From Thermoplasmata archaeon (GTDB lineage: Archaea; Thermoplasmatota; Thermoplasmata; Thermoplasmatales; Thermoplasmataceae), in contig JAJZKL010000070.1 in NCBI GenBank assembly GCA_021804185.1, forward strand, positions 1-6,409: a DNA stretch of 6,409 nucleotides, given 5' to 3'. The translations under genes were made by a program, and so were the position numbers. Below the pieces are notes generated by a model that made no database searches, was not told the origin of the DNA, and saw only the letters and a program-made list of their open reading frames with translations. Shown piece after piece: positions 1 through 5,685 of the stretch; the stretch's first letter is position 1, and every line of letters begins with the position of its first letter.

Positions 1-220
1 CTGCGAGATTGGGGTAAGATTTCACTGCATATCTGATGGAGAATTTGCTGTATCTCTTCCTGAATGCCTGGTCAAGTTTCCTGTAGTTTTCTCTTATTTT
101 GTTCTCAGACACAACTAGCAATGGGGAGCCCATCTTATCCAATAGATCAATAAGATCGACGTTTTCGAGGGCCAGCCGCCCATTGTGATTTTCAAATGGA
201 TGGAAAACAGTGGCAGTCAT
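1..220 (-). CDS. Diaminopimelate decarboxylase-like PLP enzyme, N-terminal part (cut by window edge)
   Basis: Reading leftward from the ATG at 218-220, an uninterrupted frame of 73 codons runs off the left edge. An in-frame stop (TAA on the minus strand, at 224-226) lies two codons upstream, so this ATG is the first possible start. The peptide begins like fold-type III PLP decarboxylases (DAP/ornithine/arginine decarboxylase and alanine-racemase-like barrel): a short strand, NGRLALENVDL, the segment MGSPLLVVSENKIRENY (the family's G-[TS]-P-L-x-V-x-[DE]-E-x-I-R-x-N), and YAVKSYPN near residues 64-71, where K67 matches the lysine that forms the Schiff base with PLP in the YAVKAN motif. The closest remembered pattern is LysA, which converts meso-diaminopimelate to lysine in the cytosol, but the substrate-determining C-terminal half is outside the window, so another amino-acid decarboxylase is possible. 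It is divergent from the serine hydrolase and probably has its own near-leaderless promoter at about 245-254. Confidence 0.85.
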   Translation of the reverse strand, partial: MTATVFHPFENHNGRLALENVDLIDLLDKMGSPLLVVSENKIRENYRKLDQAFRKRYSKFSIRYAVKSYPNLA

Positions 221-244
221 GATTTACAAGAATGTATATGCATG

Positions 245-254
245 AAATATTAAA
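245..254 (-). promoter_or_regulatory. Probable TATA box of the decarboxylase-like gene
   Basis: On the minus strand this reads TTTAATATTT and is centred about 29 bases upstream of the ATG at 220. That places transcription start within a few bases of the start codon, as for archaeal leaderless mRNAs. The region between the two divergent genes is AT-rich and also contains GTATAT at 234-239, which could serve the plus strand instead. Only composition and spacing support this call. Confidence 0.45.
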
Positions 255-287
255 TGTAATTGAACCTAGATTGCAGGGACCGGAACC

Positions 288-298
288 TAAATTTAAAT
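288..298 (+). promoter_or_regulatory. Probable TATA box of the class A serine hydrolase
   Basis: The AT run TAAATTTAAAT is centred about 27 bases upstream of the GTG at 320, the spacing expected for a leaderless archaeal transcript that begins at that codon. It lies inside the longer reading frame that could start with TTG at 260. It therefore helps choose the later start only if it is the working box; a competing GTATAT at 234-239 sits about 23 bases before the TTG. Confidence 0.4.
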
Positions 299-319
299 GT
301 ACAGAAGAAATTTGACTGT

Positions 320-1093
320 GTGCTTAGCAGGGATCAGGTGGACCAGGTCATTAAAAATTTCAGAGATAGCATATCAATTGGCGCTTATTGCGATGCAACT
401 GCTATAGAACAGGTAAATCCAGAAGTCCCAAGAACTGCTGCTAGCATTGTAAAGCCATTCATCTTCCTCTATGTGCTTAAGCACCGTGAGGAATTCCAAA
501 ATATGGTAAAAACAGTAGATATCCAGTTGACTGACGATACCATACTCAGGTACTTCAAAGGCAGCAGCATAAGCCTGAATGGATTGCTTGCGCTCATGAC
601 TGACATTAGCGATAATTCCGTTGCAAATTACTTTCTGGATAGGATCGGGATTGACAAGATTAACAAATTCCTCAAGGAAGAAGGCTATCCGGATACATCA
701 TTTGGGAGACGGTTCCTTGATTCCGAAGCAAGAAAGTCCGGAAAGGAAAACCATACCTCCGTAACTGATCTTTACAGGCTTTATCATGGCATCATAAGCG
801 GAAACACGCTAAGGCCAGAGGATCGAAATCTATTCATAAGCGTTATGAGGACCCAGTTCGATAGGTCAAAATTTGCACTCTATCTCCCCGAGTCCATAGA
901 AACAGGAGGGAAGAGCGGAGTTCTAGAAAACGTCTGGAACGACCTGATCTTCTTCAGGCATAATGATAGCAATGTCATACTCATTGGCCTTACTGAAAAT
1001 TTACCTGACCCAATTGCAAGGGATTTCCTGTCTGCCTATTCTTTCCATTTCATAAAGGAAAGGTATCCTCAAATTCTTCAGGATTCTCTTTAA
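320..1093 (+). CDS. Class A beta-lactamase-fold serine hydrolase
   Basis: This serine hydrolase of the beta-lactamase/transpeptidase superfamily would cleave amide bonds of D-peptides or beta-lactams through an acyl-serine. Counting residues from the upstream TTG at 260 (277 aa), the three class A signatures are in order: SIVK with nucleophile S62 and K65, SDN at 117-119, and KSG at 218-220 replacing KTG. The segment LDSEA...GKENHTS (about 153-167) resembles the loop of class A-like relatives and lacks the textbook ExxLN omega-loop motif, so true beta-lactamase activity is uncertain. There is no hydrophobic leader, so the enzyme appears cytosolic. I prefer GTG 320 (257 aa): it starts just before the first helix, leaves out an asparagine-rich stretch unlike the family, and has a TATA-like box 27 bases upstream. 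TTG 260, directly after a stop, cannot be excluded. The gene ends 8 bases from the convergent S13 gene, whose family is in the same superfamily. Confidence 0.82.
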   Translation: MLSRDQVDQVIKNFRDSISIGAYCDATAIEQVNPEVPRTAASIVKPFIFLYVLKHREEFQNMVKTVDIQLTDDTILRYFKGSSISLNGLLALMTDISDNSVANYFLDRIGIDKINKFLKEEGYPDTSFGRRFLDSEARKSGKENHTSVTDLYRLYHGIISGNTLRPEDRNLFISVMRTQFDRSKFALYLPESIETGGKSGVLENVWNDLIFFRHNDSNVILIGLTENLPDPIARDFLSAYSFHFIKERYPQILQDSL

Positions 1094-1101
1094 TGATCTT
1101 G

Positions 1102-2175
1102 TCAGAACTTTTTTGAAATTTCCGAAAGAAAAGCGTCAATCTGCCTTGGTAAAACCTCACCTGGTTCCGTTGAATGGTTGACTATCATGCTGAATGAGAC
1201 CTGTGGCTTTTCCATAAAACCTGTTAGAGAGGCACAGTATCCTATGCTACCAGTCTTTGCGTATATGCCGAGATGTGAAAGGCCTGCAAGCCTTTTCTGG
1301 AGTGTACCCTTTCCGGGAGTGGGCAGCAACTTGAGGAATTCACCATCTCCATTCACTCGTATGGTATGAATCAGAGACGCAAGAAGATCTGTTTTAAGCA
1401 AGTTCAACCTGGACAAGCCTGAACCATCGGAAATTGCTATGCCATCAGTATCCAAACCTAATTGATTCAGAAAATTCAGGATTGCCTTTGTGCCGTTTTT
1501 CCAGCTCCCTTTCTTTCCTGTTGACTGGTGTCCAATATATTTTTGAAGTATTTCTGCCGAAAAATTGCAGGACACTGATTCCATATGGGAAATCACGTCA
1601 ACCAGGCTCTCTGAATGCAGAACTTGATCCTGAACTCCTGCTTTTTCCATTCGTGAAATGTCCATTGCAGCTGCCTTTAATGCAGAGTCAAATAGTCTGC
1701 CTGGGTTCCTTGCCGGCCGATGTTCAGATCCGTGCGGGTTTACCAGCTTTGAGATGTCCAGGGGCCCGGTACCTTTGGGGACGCTTCCTTCATTTACAGA
1801 GAAAGGGGAAATTTTGGACTGGTACGTATATTTCCTGTCTTCCAGCTCCCATGTTGGCACATAAGCTACCGAATCAATTGGTGACTTCCCGAAAGTGATT
1901 TCAGGAAATTTTCCAAGGTTTCCCGACAGTTGCCCAATGATATCCTTAAGAGTTGGGCCGTCCAACAGTGGCGTTGGATCTCCAGACACTGAAAGGTTGC
2001 CTTCTTCAGCAGTGAATGTGGTCTCAAATCTGAAGTCCTTTCCAAGAAGGCTGTATGCAGCATATCCAGTGACAATTTTCATGTTGGAGGCGGGCATCAG
2101 GGGTAGCTGGCCGTTCTGTGAAGCTATGGTGTTCCCTTTGCTGTCCAGGAAAGTATTGGCAAAGATACCTTTCAT
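1102..2175 (-). CDS. Peptidase S13 (PBP4/DacB-like) D-Ala-D-Ala carboxypeptidase homologue, leaderless and compact
   Basis: This family removes the terminal D-Ala from peptidoglycan peptides, or cuts D,D cross-links, using an active-site serine. Numbered from a GTG at 2181 (359 aa), the S13 signatures are all present: PASNMK with S32 and K35, a GDPTP element near 67-71, the SCN triad at 204-206 within an ...FSAEILQKYIG context, DGSGLSR at 252-258, and KTG at 309-311. At about 357 residues it is shorter than bacterial DacB (about 450-480), consistent with a reduced inserted domain. The SxxK serine lies only about 30 residues from the start and there is no signal peptide or membrane helix, so it appears cytosolic, unlike bacterial PBP4. 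I chose ATG 2175 over GTG 2181 because an AT-rich box is centred about 26 bases upstream of it; no other start exists back to the preceding stop at 2224. The gene is convergent with the class A hydrolase and downstream of the HAD gene. Confidence 0.88.
   Translation of the reverse strand: MKGIFANTFLDSKGNTIASQNGQLPLMPASNMKIVTGYAAYSLLGKDFRFETTFTAEEGNLSVSGDPTPLLDGPTLKDIIGQLSGNLGKFPEITFGKSPIDSVAYVPTWELEDRKYTYQSKISPFSVNEGSVPKGTGPLDISKLVNPHGSEHRPARNPGRLFDSALKAAAMDISRMEKAGVQDQVLHSESLVDVISHMESVSCNFSAEILQKYIGHQSTGKKGSWKNGTKAILNFLNQLGLDTDGIAISDGSGLSRLNLLKTDLLASLIHTIRVNGDGEFLKLLPTPGKGTLQKRLAGLSHLGIYAKTGSIGYCASLTGFMEKPQVSFSMIVNHSTEPGEVLPRQIDAFLSEISKKF
1109..1114 (+). terminator. Possible poly-T terminator for the serine hydrolase
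   Basis: A run of six T on the plus strand begins 16 bases after the TAA of the plus-strand hydrolase and lies inside the last codons of the convergent S13 gene. Archaeal RNA polymerase commonly terminates at T-runs without a hairpin, and none is seen here. The opposite strand has no comparable T-run just past the S13 stop. Confidence 0.35.
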
Positions 2176-2194
2176 CCACACCTCAAGGATCTTG

Positions 2195-2206
2195 AAAATT
2201 ATTAAA
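2195..2206 (-). promoter_or_regulatory. Probable TATA box of the S13 carboxypeptidase gene
   Basis: The minus strand reads TTTAATAATTTT, centred about 26 bases before the ATG at 2175, which predicts a leaderless mRNA. The box fills most of the short gap after the HAD gene, so the S13 gene is probably transcribed on its own, though read-through from upstream is possible. The T-rich run could also serve as the terminator of the HAD transcript. Confidence 0.5.
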
Positions 2207-2223
2207 GTATCATTGGAAAGAGG

Positions 2224-2670
2224 TCAGTGGTTCACCAAAATGAATTTCATTCCGAACGACCTGGCCAGCTCCCCGTCAAGGTCATCCCTGTCACCTATGT
2301 ATACAGACTTTTGGATATCAATATCATATTTTTCCATGGCCTGTTGTATCAGGCCAGGTTCTGGCTTGCGGCACCTGCAATGTTCCTCAGGCGTATGGGG
2401 ACAGATGAATGAATCGTCAACATGGACACCCATGTTTTCCATCTCACTGAAAAGAGCATTGTTGAAATCGTCCATCTCTTTTCGTGTGAAATATCCACGG
2501 TTAAGTCCAGACTGGTTAGATACCAGGAAGACATAATAACCTCTGGACTGGTATTCCCTAAGCGTTATCACAGTATCAGCGTACACGAAAAGATCCTTAG
2601 GGTCGTGGCAGTATGGGCAATCCCTGTTTAAGGTTCCGTCCCTGTCCACAAAAACTGCAGGTTTTGCCAT
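2224..2670 (-). CDS. Zinc-loop HAD phosphatase of the GmhB (D,D-heptose 1,7-bisphosphate phosphatase) family
   Basis: This is a small cytosolic HAD-superfamily phosphatase (148 aa; E. coli GmhB has about 190). Motif I is DRDGTLN with nucleophile D9 and acid/base D11; motif II is SNQSG with S51; the zinc-binding loop of the GmhB/HisB-N group is CPH...CRC with C90, H92, C98 and C100; it is followed by RKPEPG with motif III K102; motif IV is GDRDDLD at 126-132. The family hydrolyses sugar or histidinol phosphates and related small phosphates; the substrate cannot be read from the sequence. An extra CPYC at 18-21 sits in the loop after motif I, where bacterial GmhB usually lacks cysteines. The ATG at 2670 lies 13 bases after the stop of the MTH1187-family gene with only a weak AAGGT upstream, so the two are very probably co-transcribed. 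Calling it heptose phosphatase would be an over-assignment in an archaeon without LPS. Confidence 0.88.
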   Translation of the reverse strand: MAKPAVFVDRDGTLNRDCPYCHDPKDLFVYADTVITLREYQSRGYYVFLVSNQSGLNRGYFTRKEMDDFNNALFSEMENMGVHVDDSFICPHTPEEHCRCRKPEPGLIQQAMEKYDIDIQKSVYIGDRDDLDGELARSFGMKFILVNH

Positions 2671-2683
2671 TCTTACTGTTACC

Positions 2684-2977
2684 TTAAGCTTCCCCTATAG
2701 TCTTAAGCTTTCTTTCAACAGTGTTTTCAAGGTCCAGCCTGTGGTCAACTTTAACTATGGTTTCAACTCTCTGGAATCCCTGAGAAACTATGTATGCCTC
2801 TACCTTTGAAATCACGCTGAAGATTTCGTCCAGCGTCTTGCCTTCAAGTACTGTGGCCATGCTGTTTGGATAACATTTGAGGCCGCTTTCCTTAAGCTTG
2901 GAGACTGCAGCTTTTATTGTTTCTCCGGCGGAGACTCCTTTTCCAATGGGATAGAAAGTAACATCTGCAATGATCAT
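2684..2977 (-). CDS. MTH1187-family (DUF77) thiamine-binding-type protein
   Basis: A complete 97-residue protein matches the MTH1187/YqgV/yeast Ecm15 family: an opening strand ADVTFYPIGKGVSAGE, a helix to about residue 32, TVLEGKTLDEIFSVI at 42-56, and a closing RVETIVKVDHR at 70-80, which is the family's R-V-x-T-x-I-K-[IV]-D-x-R. The fold is a ferredoxin-like beta-alpha-beta sandwich that assembles as a tetramer. Characterised relatives bind thiamine or its hydroxymethylpyrimidine part, but no enzymatic activity is established and the cellular role remains unclear. No signal or membrane segment is seen. The gene is first of a two-gene unit with the HAD phosphatase and has a TATA-like box about 24-28 bases upstream of its ATG, predicting a leaderless mRNA. 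The upstream surface-protein gene stops 33 bases before this ATG. Confidence 0.9.
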   Translation of the reverse strand: MIIADVTFYPIGKGVSAGETIKAAVSKLKESGLKCYPNSMATVLEGKTLDEIFSVISKVEAYIVSQGFQRVETIVKVDHRLDLENTVERKLKTIGEA

Positions 2978-2997
2978 GGTAGAAAATTGCCCTGTTG

Positions 2998-3010
2998 AAT
3001 AAAAGATTAA
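2998..3010 (-). promoter_or_regulatory. Probable TATA box of the MTH1187-HAD operon
   Basis: The minus strand reads TTAATCTTTTATT just after the surface-protein stop codon. Its centre lies about 27 bases before the ATG at 2977, giving a leaderless start. The T-rich run could also terminate the surface-protein transcript. Confidence 0.45.
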
Positions 3011-5515
3011 TCACTTCGACCATTTGTTGCCACAGTAGGGGCATGGTTTTCTCTTTCTTTTCCTGGTTGAACCGCATGCCTTGCATACATACCAGGTGTG
3101 GGAACCATTCCAACCAGCAATTGAGATTGCTATGACAGATGCAAATGTGATTGGTAGGTAGTATTCAGGCAGGGAAAGCCTCTTCTCTATGGCTTCAGGG
3201 AGAGGAATGATCTTCTTTGAAACCAGGATCACCGTGAAAGAGGAATTGCCAACCTGAATTATTCCGGTGGAATTCTTAAGTGCATATCCCTGCGGATCAA
3301 GAGCTTCATAGTTGTACGAGCCGGGCTGGAGAGCCACTGTAATAGTTGCATTTTCCGATCTCAAGCTGGATCCAGCAATGATTAATTCCCACTGGTTGCC
3401 ATTTGAGATATTGCCGTTTTGAAACGTAATATCATACTGAATTCTGATGAATGTTAAGTTGTACTGACTTTGATTGATCGTCAAGTTGATGATTTCCGGC
3501 GAAGACTTGTATCCATTCGGCTCAATGATATTCGCAGTGGTATTTCCAGTTATGTTAGTGTATATTGCAGTCCCATTGCTGTAGAGGGAACTGTTGCCTA
3601 TAGAAACACCCCATATCTTTCCGCTTATGCTGCCCTGCCTAAGGATAGTTATTTCGTGTTCCATGGGAGCTGGAATTCCGAGAAAGTAGTGGGAAGAGAT
3701 TAGGCCGGAATTATTGAAAGCGTGCTCCTGGTCTACAAACATCTTAGCTTTAATGGAATAACTACCTGGTTCCAAGTTACTCATGGAATTGAGATGGATA
3801 ATTTGGCTTCCAGTTGTTCCAGGATTGCTTATATTCGTGTTGCTTTTCAAGATTAATGAGGTGGAATTGTAAAGTTCCAAGGACAAGTTCAGATTGCCAA
3901 GGGTACTTAAATTCCCATTCCACTGCAGTTCAAACTCACCAGACCCATTGGCATGGACTTTAAAACCGCTTATGCGGAAGGTAGAATAGGGAACTGTAAG
4001 TGAACTGAACGTGAAATTCAATGGACCCTTGTCCATTGATGGAAAAGGTGATACGGAAAAATAGCCGGTGCTGCCAGCGGAAGAAATGCTGAAAGTGCCG
4101 GTGTAGCTTAAAACGTCGGATAAATTGGCCAATTCATAAACCACTGTATAATTTTTAGCGTATATCCAGCCGCTTCCTGTAGAGTTTATTGATTCCAGGA
4201 AATTACTCCCTGCAAGATTTACTGAGCCTGTTGGTGAGATGCTGTATTTTAGATCCTGAACTGGAATGCTGTGGGCGAATGCCTCAACGTTTATTTCTCT
4301 CAAGAAGAAAATCCGTGAATTGTGGTTTATGAAGAACGGATCACTGTAACTGCCCTGATCCAAAAGGGAACTGTCACCAATTACAAGGGTCGAATTGTTC
4401 AGATCAATGTAAACTTTACCGGGATTTGACTGTCCGCTTCCAAGAACGTTTTCAGCATCATTCACACCTATGGAGGAATTGTAAACTGTGACGTTGGAAT
4501 TTGAGAAATTGTATGAATAGAGACCGTTTCCATAGAGCGAAACTGTATCGTTTGAATAGAAGAATTCGCTGAGGTTGTATATTGTAATTGGAGTCTGGCT
4601 ATTGATCACAGAAACCAAGTAGAAATTTGTAGAGCTTTCCATCCATGTCAGATTATGCTCAATCCCGCTGAAATTAACTTTGAAACTTTGAGTAACCTGC
4701 TTTTCTGATAAGTTATAGGAAAGTTGGTATTCCCCAATCAGGTTTCCGGCATACCCAACTTTCAGGTAACAGTTGTTTTCATTGTATTTTGAACTGTAAG
4801 TTACATTGACCACTGCTGAGTTTATTTGGGCATCCGTACGAAGATGAGTGGCAGGCGTCATTGGTATTGTGGAATTGCTTGAACTGTAAGGGGTGTTGTA
4901 CAGGTACTGGTAACCATCCATGAATTCATAAGGTCCGGATTGCCTGTAAAGGCCATTGATAGTGCTATTCCAAAAGGATATTTGAGAAAAAGTGGAGGAG
5001 ATTCTCAAAGAGCTGTCGTACGGGTTATGCGAATCTGATATGGATGTATTGACCGTTGAATTTGCAATCCTTGCATAACTGCCGGTAAAAACCAGTGCAC
5101 CCGGGAAAATCAGAGTTGAATTTTGCAGGTTGAATCTGGAACCCGGTTCCATGTAAATGGAAAAATTCATGACTTTGGAGTAGGAAATGTTGTCCAGTGT
5201 GATGCTTGAATTCACAATAGAAAGGTTTCCATATACAGTTATTTCAAGTGTGGTTTCGTAAAGGCTCTCCAAAAGAAGATTTTCATTGGATATTGTATAG
5301 TTTTCACCCGCTTTCACAGTAACATTGCCCGTAAGATAGAAAGTTGAACTGGTACCAGAACTGGAGTATGCATGTGGGATCTTGCCAGCAGATGCAATAT
5401 CACTGCCTGGATGACCCGGATGTATAGAGGAAGGAATCTGGACCAATAGACAAGCAACTAATATCGTTATGAGCCAGACCCTAGGATTTTTGCCCAGTAA
5501 TTGCCATTTTCCCAT
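3011..5515 (-). CDS. Large sequon-rich, membrane-anchored surface protein with a C-terminal zinc ribbon
   Basis: I do not recognise a named family for this 834-residue protein. It opens with a signal peptide (MGKW...KNPR, hydrophobic core about 13-26). Residues about 60-190 contain repeated strand patterns such as LSIVNSSI, FNLQNSTLIF and ARIANSTVN, suggesting a beta-solenoid, with similar patterns around 310-380. Residues 694-766 (YDITFQNGNISNG... to ...FTVILVSKK) match the exported beta-domain repeat common in Thermoplasmata and Sulfolobales surface proteins. A single membrane helix lies near 785-802, followed by WYVCKACG...CPYCGNKWSK with C811, C814, C825 and C828 around a run of Lys/Arg, a zinc ribbon predicted to be cytosolic by the positive-inside rule. 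I count about 44 NxS/T sequons, few charged residues and one ectodomain cysteine, fitting a glycosylated protein facing an acidic medium. No protease motif (for example of thermopsin) was seen. ATG 5515 places the signal peptide correctly. Confidence 0.85.
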   Translation of the reverse strand: MGKWQLLGKNPRVWLITILVACLLVQIPSSIHPGHPGSDIASAGKIPHAYSSSGTSSTFYLTGNVTVKAGENYTISNENLLLESLYETTLEITVYGNLSIVNSSITLDNISYSKVMNFSIYMEPGSRFNLQNSTLIFPGALVFTGSYARIANSTVNTSISDSHNPYDSSLRISSTFSQISFWNSTINGLYRQSGPYEFMDGYQYLYNTPYSSSNSTIPMTPATHLRTDAQINSAVVNVTYSSKYNENNCYLKVGYAGNLIGEYQLSYNLSEKQVTQSFKVNFSGIEHNLTWMESSTNFYLVSVINSQTPITIYNLSEFFYSNDTVSLYGNGLYSYNFSNSNVTVYNSSIGVNDAENVLGSGQSNPGKVYIDLNNSTLVIGDSSLLDQGSYSDPFFINHNSRIFFLREINVEAFAHSIPVQDLKYSISPTGSVNLAGSNFLESINSTGSGWIYAKNYTVVYELANLSDVLSYTGTFSISSAGSTGYFSVSPFPSMDKGPLNFTFSSLTVPYSTFRISGFKVHANGSGEFELQWNGNLSTLGNLNLSLELYNSTSLILKSNTNISNPGTTGSQIIHLNSMSNLEPGSYSIKAKMFVDQEHAFNNSGLISSHYFLGIPAPMEHEITILRQGSISGKIWGVSIGNSSLYSNGTAIYTNITGNTTANIIEPNGYKSSPEIINLTINQSQYNLTFIRIQYDITFQNGNISNGNQWELIIAGSSLRSENATITVALQPGSYNYEALDPQGYALKNSTGIIQVGNSSFTVILVSKKIIPLPEAIEKRLSLPEYYLPITFASVIAISIAGWNGSHTWYVCKACGSTRKRKRKPCPYCGNKWSK

Positions 5516-5540
5516 AGAGTGGTTTTCCCTATTTTGGTCG

Positions 5541-5549
5541 ATTATTTTA
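5541..5549 (-). promoter_or_regulatory. Probable TATA box of the surface-protein gene
   Basis: The minus strand reads TAAAATAAT, centred about 30 bases before the ATG at 5515, so transcription would start only a few bases ahead of the start codon. No Shine-Dalgarno motif is evident between box and ATG. Confidence 0.4.
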
Positions 5550-5583
5550 CACTTTTGCTGGAGAAACCCACATTATGGGGATA

Positions 5584-5637
5584 AAATAAACACTTGTTGT
5601 TTACAAATTTATGAAATAAACTGCTTTCCAAATAAAC
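5584..5637 (+). repeat. Three direct copies of AAATAAAC plus an inverted TAAAC in the intergenic region
   Basis: Identical octamers occur at 5584-5591, 5614-5621 and 5630-5637. The first also forms an inverted pair with GTTTA at 5599-5603 (arms TAAAC/GTTTA, seven-base loop). They lie about 35-90 bases upstream of the putative TATA box of the surface-protein gene, a position where archaeal activators or other factors could bind. Because the region is AT-rich, some recurrence is expected by chance, and the function is conjectural. Confidence 0.4.
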
Positions 5638-5685
5638 TTTTTATCTCCTGCAATATCGAAGAAGCAGCCGGTTAAATTGGACTGC

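Larger units (their letters stand above)
5516..5685. other. 170-base AT-rich intergenic region between glycosyltransferase and surface protein
   Basis: This is the longest gap without a gene in the window. Besides the promoter and octamer repeats listed separately, it holds a small imperfect stem at 5664-5685 (GCAGCC pairing with GGaCTGC, one bulged A, nine-base loop) placed immediately after the glycosyltransferase stop codon on the minus strand. This could mark the 3' end of that transcript, but no strong T-run follows directly; the next minus-strand T-rich stretch is at about 5584-5637. No RNA gene was recognised. Confidence 0.4.

Noticed and set aside
238..243. ATGCAT palindrome in the divergent promoter region as an operator
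   Set aside because: A six-base palindrome in AT-rich DNA is expected by chance and has no second copy nearby.
238..315. Short plus-strand frame of 25 codons starting ATG at 238
   Set aside because: It ends quickly in a different frame from the hydrolase, has no recognisable content, and is best explained as chance in the promoter region.
1434..1898. 154-codon plus-strand frame opposite the S13 gene
   Set aside because: It lies wholly antisense to a gene with all catalytic motifs intact, and its translation shows no recognisable domain.
1895..2536. 213-codon plus-strand frame across the S13 start and the HAD gene
   Set aside because: It is antisense to two well-supported genes and their promoter and resembles no family.
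2892..3113. 73-codon minus-strand frame bridging the surface-protein tail and the MTH1187 gene
   Set aside because: It is an out-of-frame shadow of two convincing coding regions, including the zinc ribbon.
3470..3703. 77-codon plus-strand frame inside the surface-protein gene
   Set aside because: It is antisense to the ectodomain, with no recognisable motif.
3011..5515. Thermopsin-type acid protease as identity of the surface protein
   Set aside because: Only the C-terminal beta-repeat resembles domains attached to such proteins; no thermopsin catalytic-domain motif was found.
5469..5675. 68-codon plus-strand frame covering most of the 170-base intergenic region
   Set aside because: It begins inside the antisense of the surface-protein signal peptide, has no promoter or family resemblance, and overlaps the presumed promoter of the surface gene.
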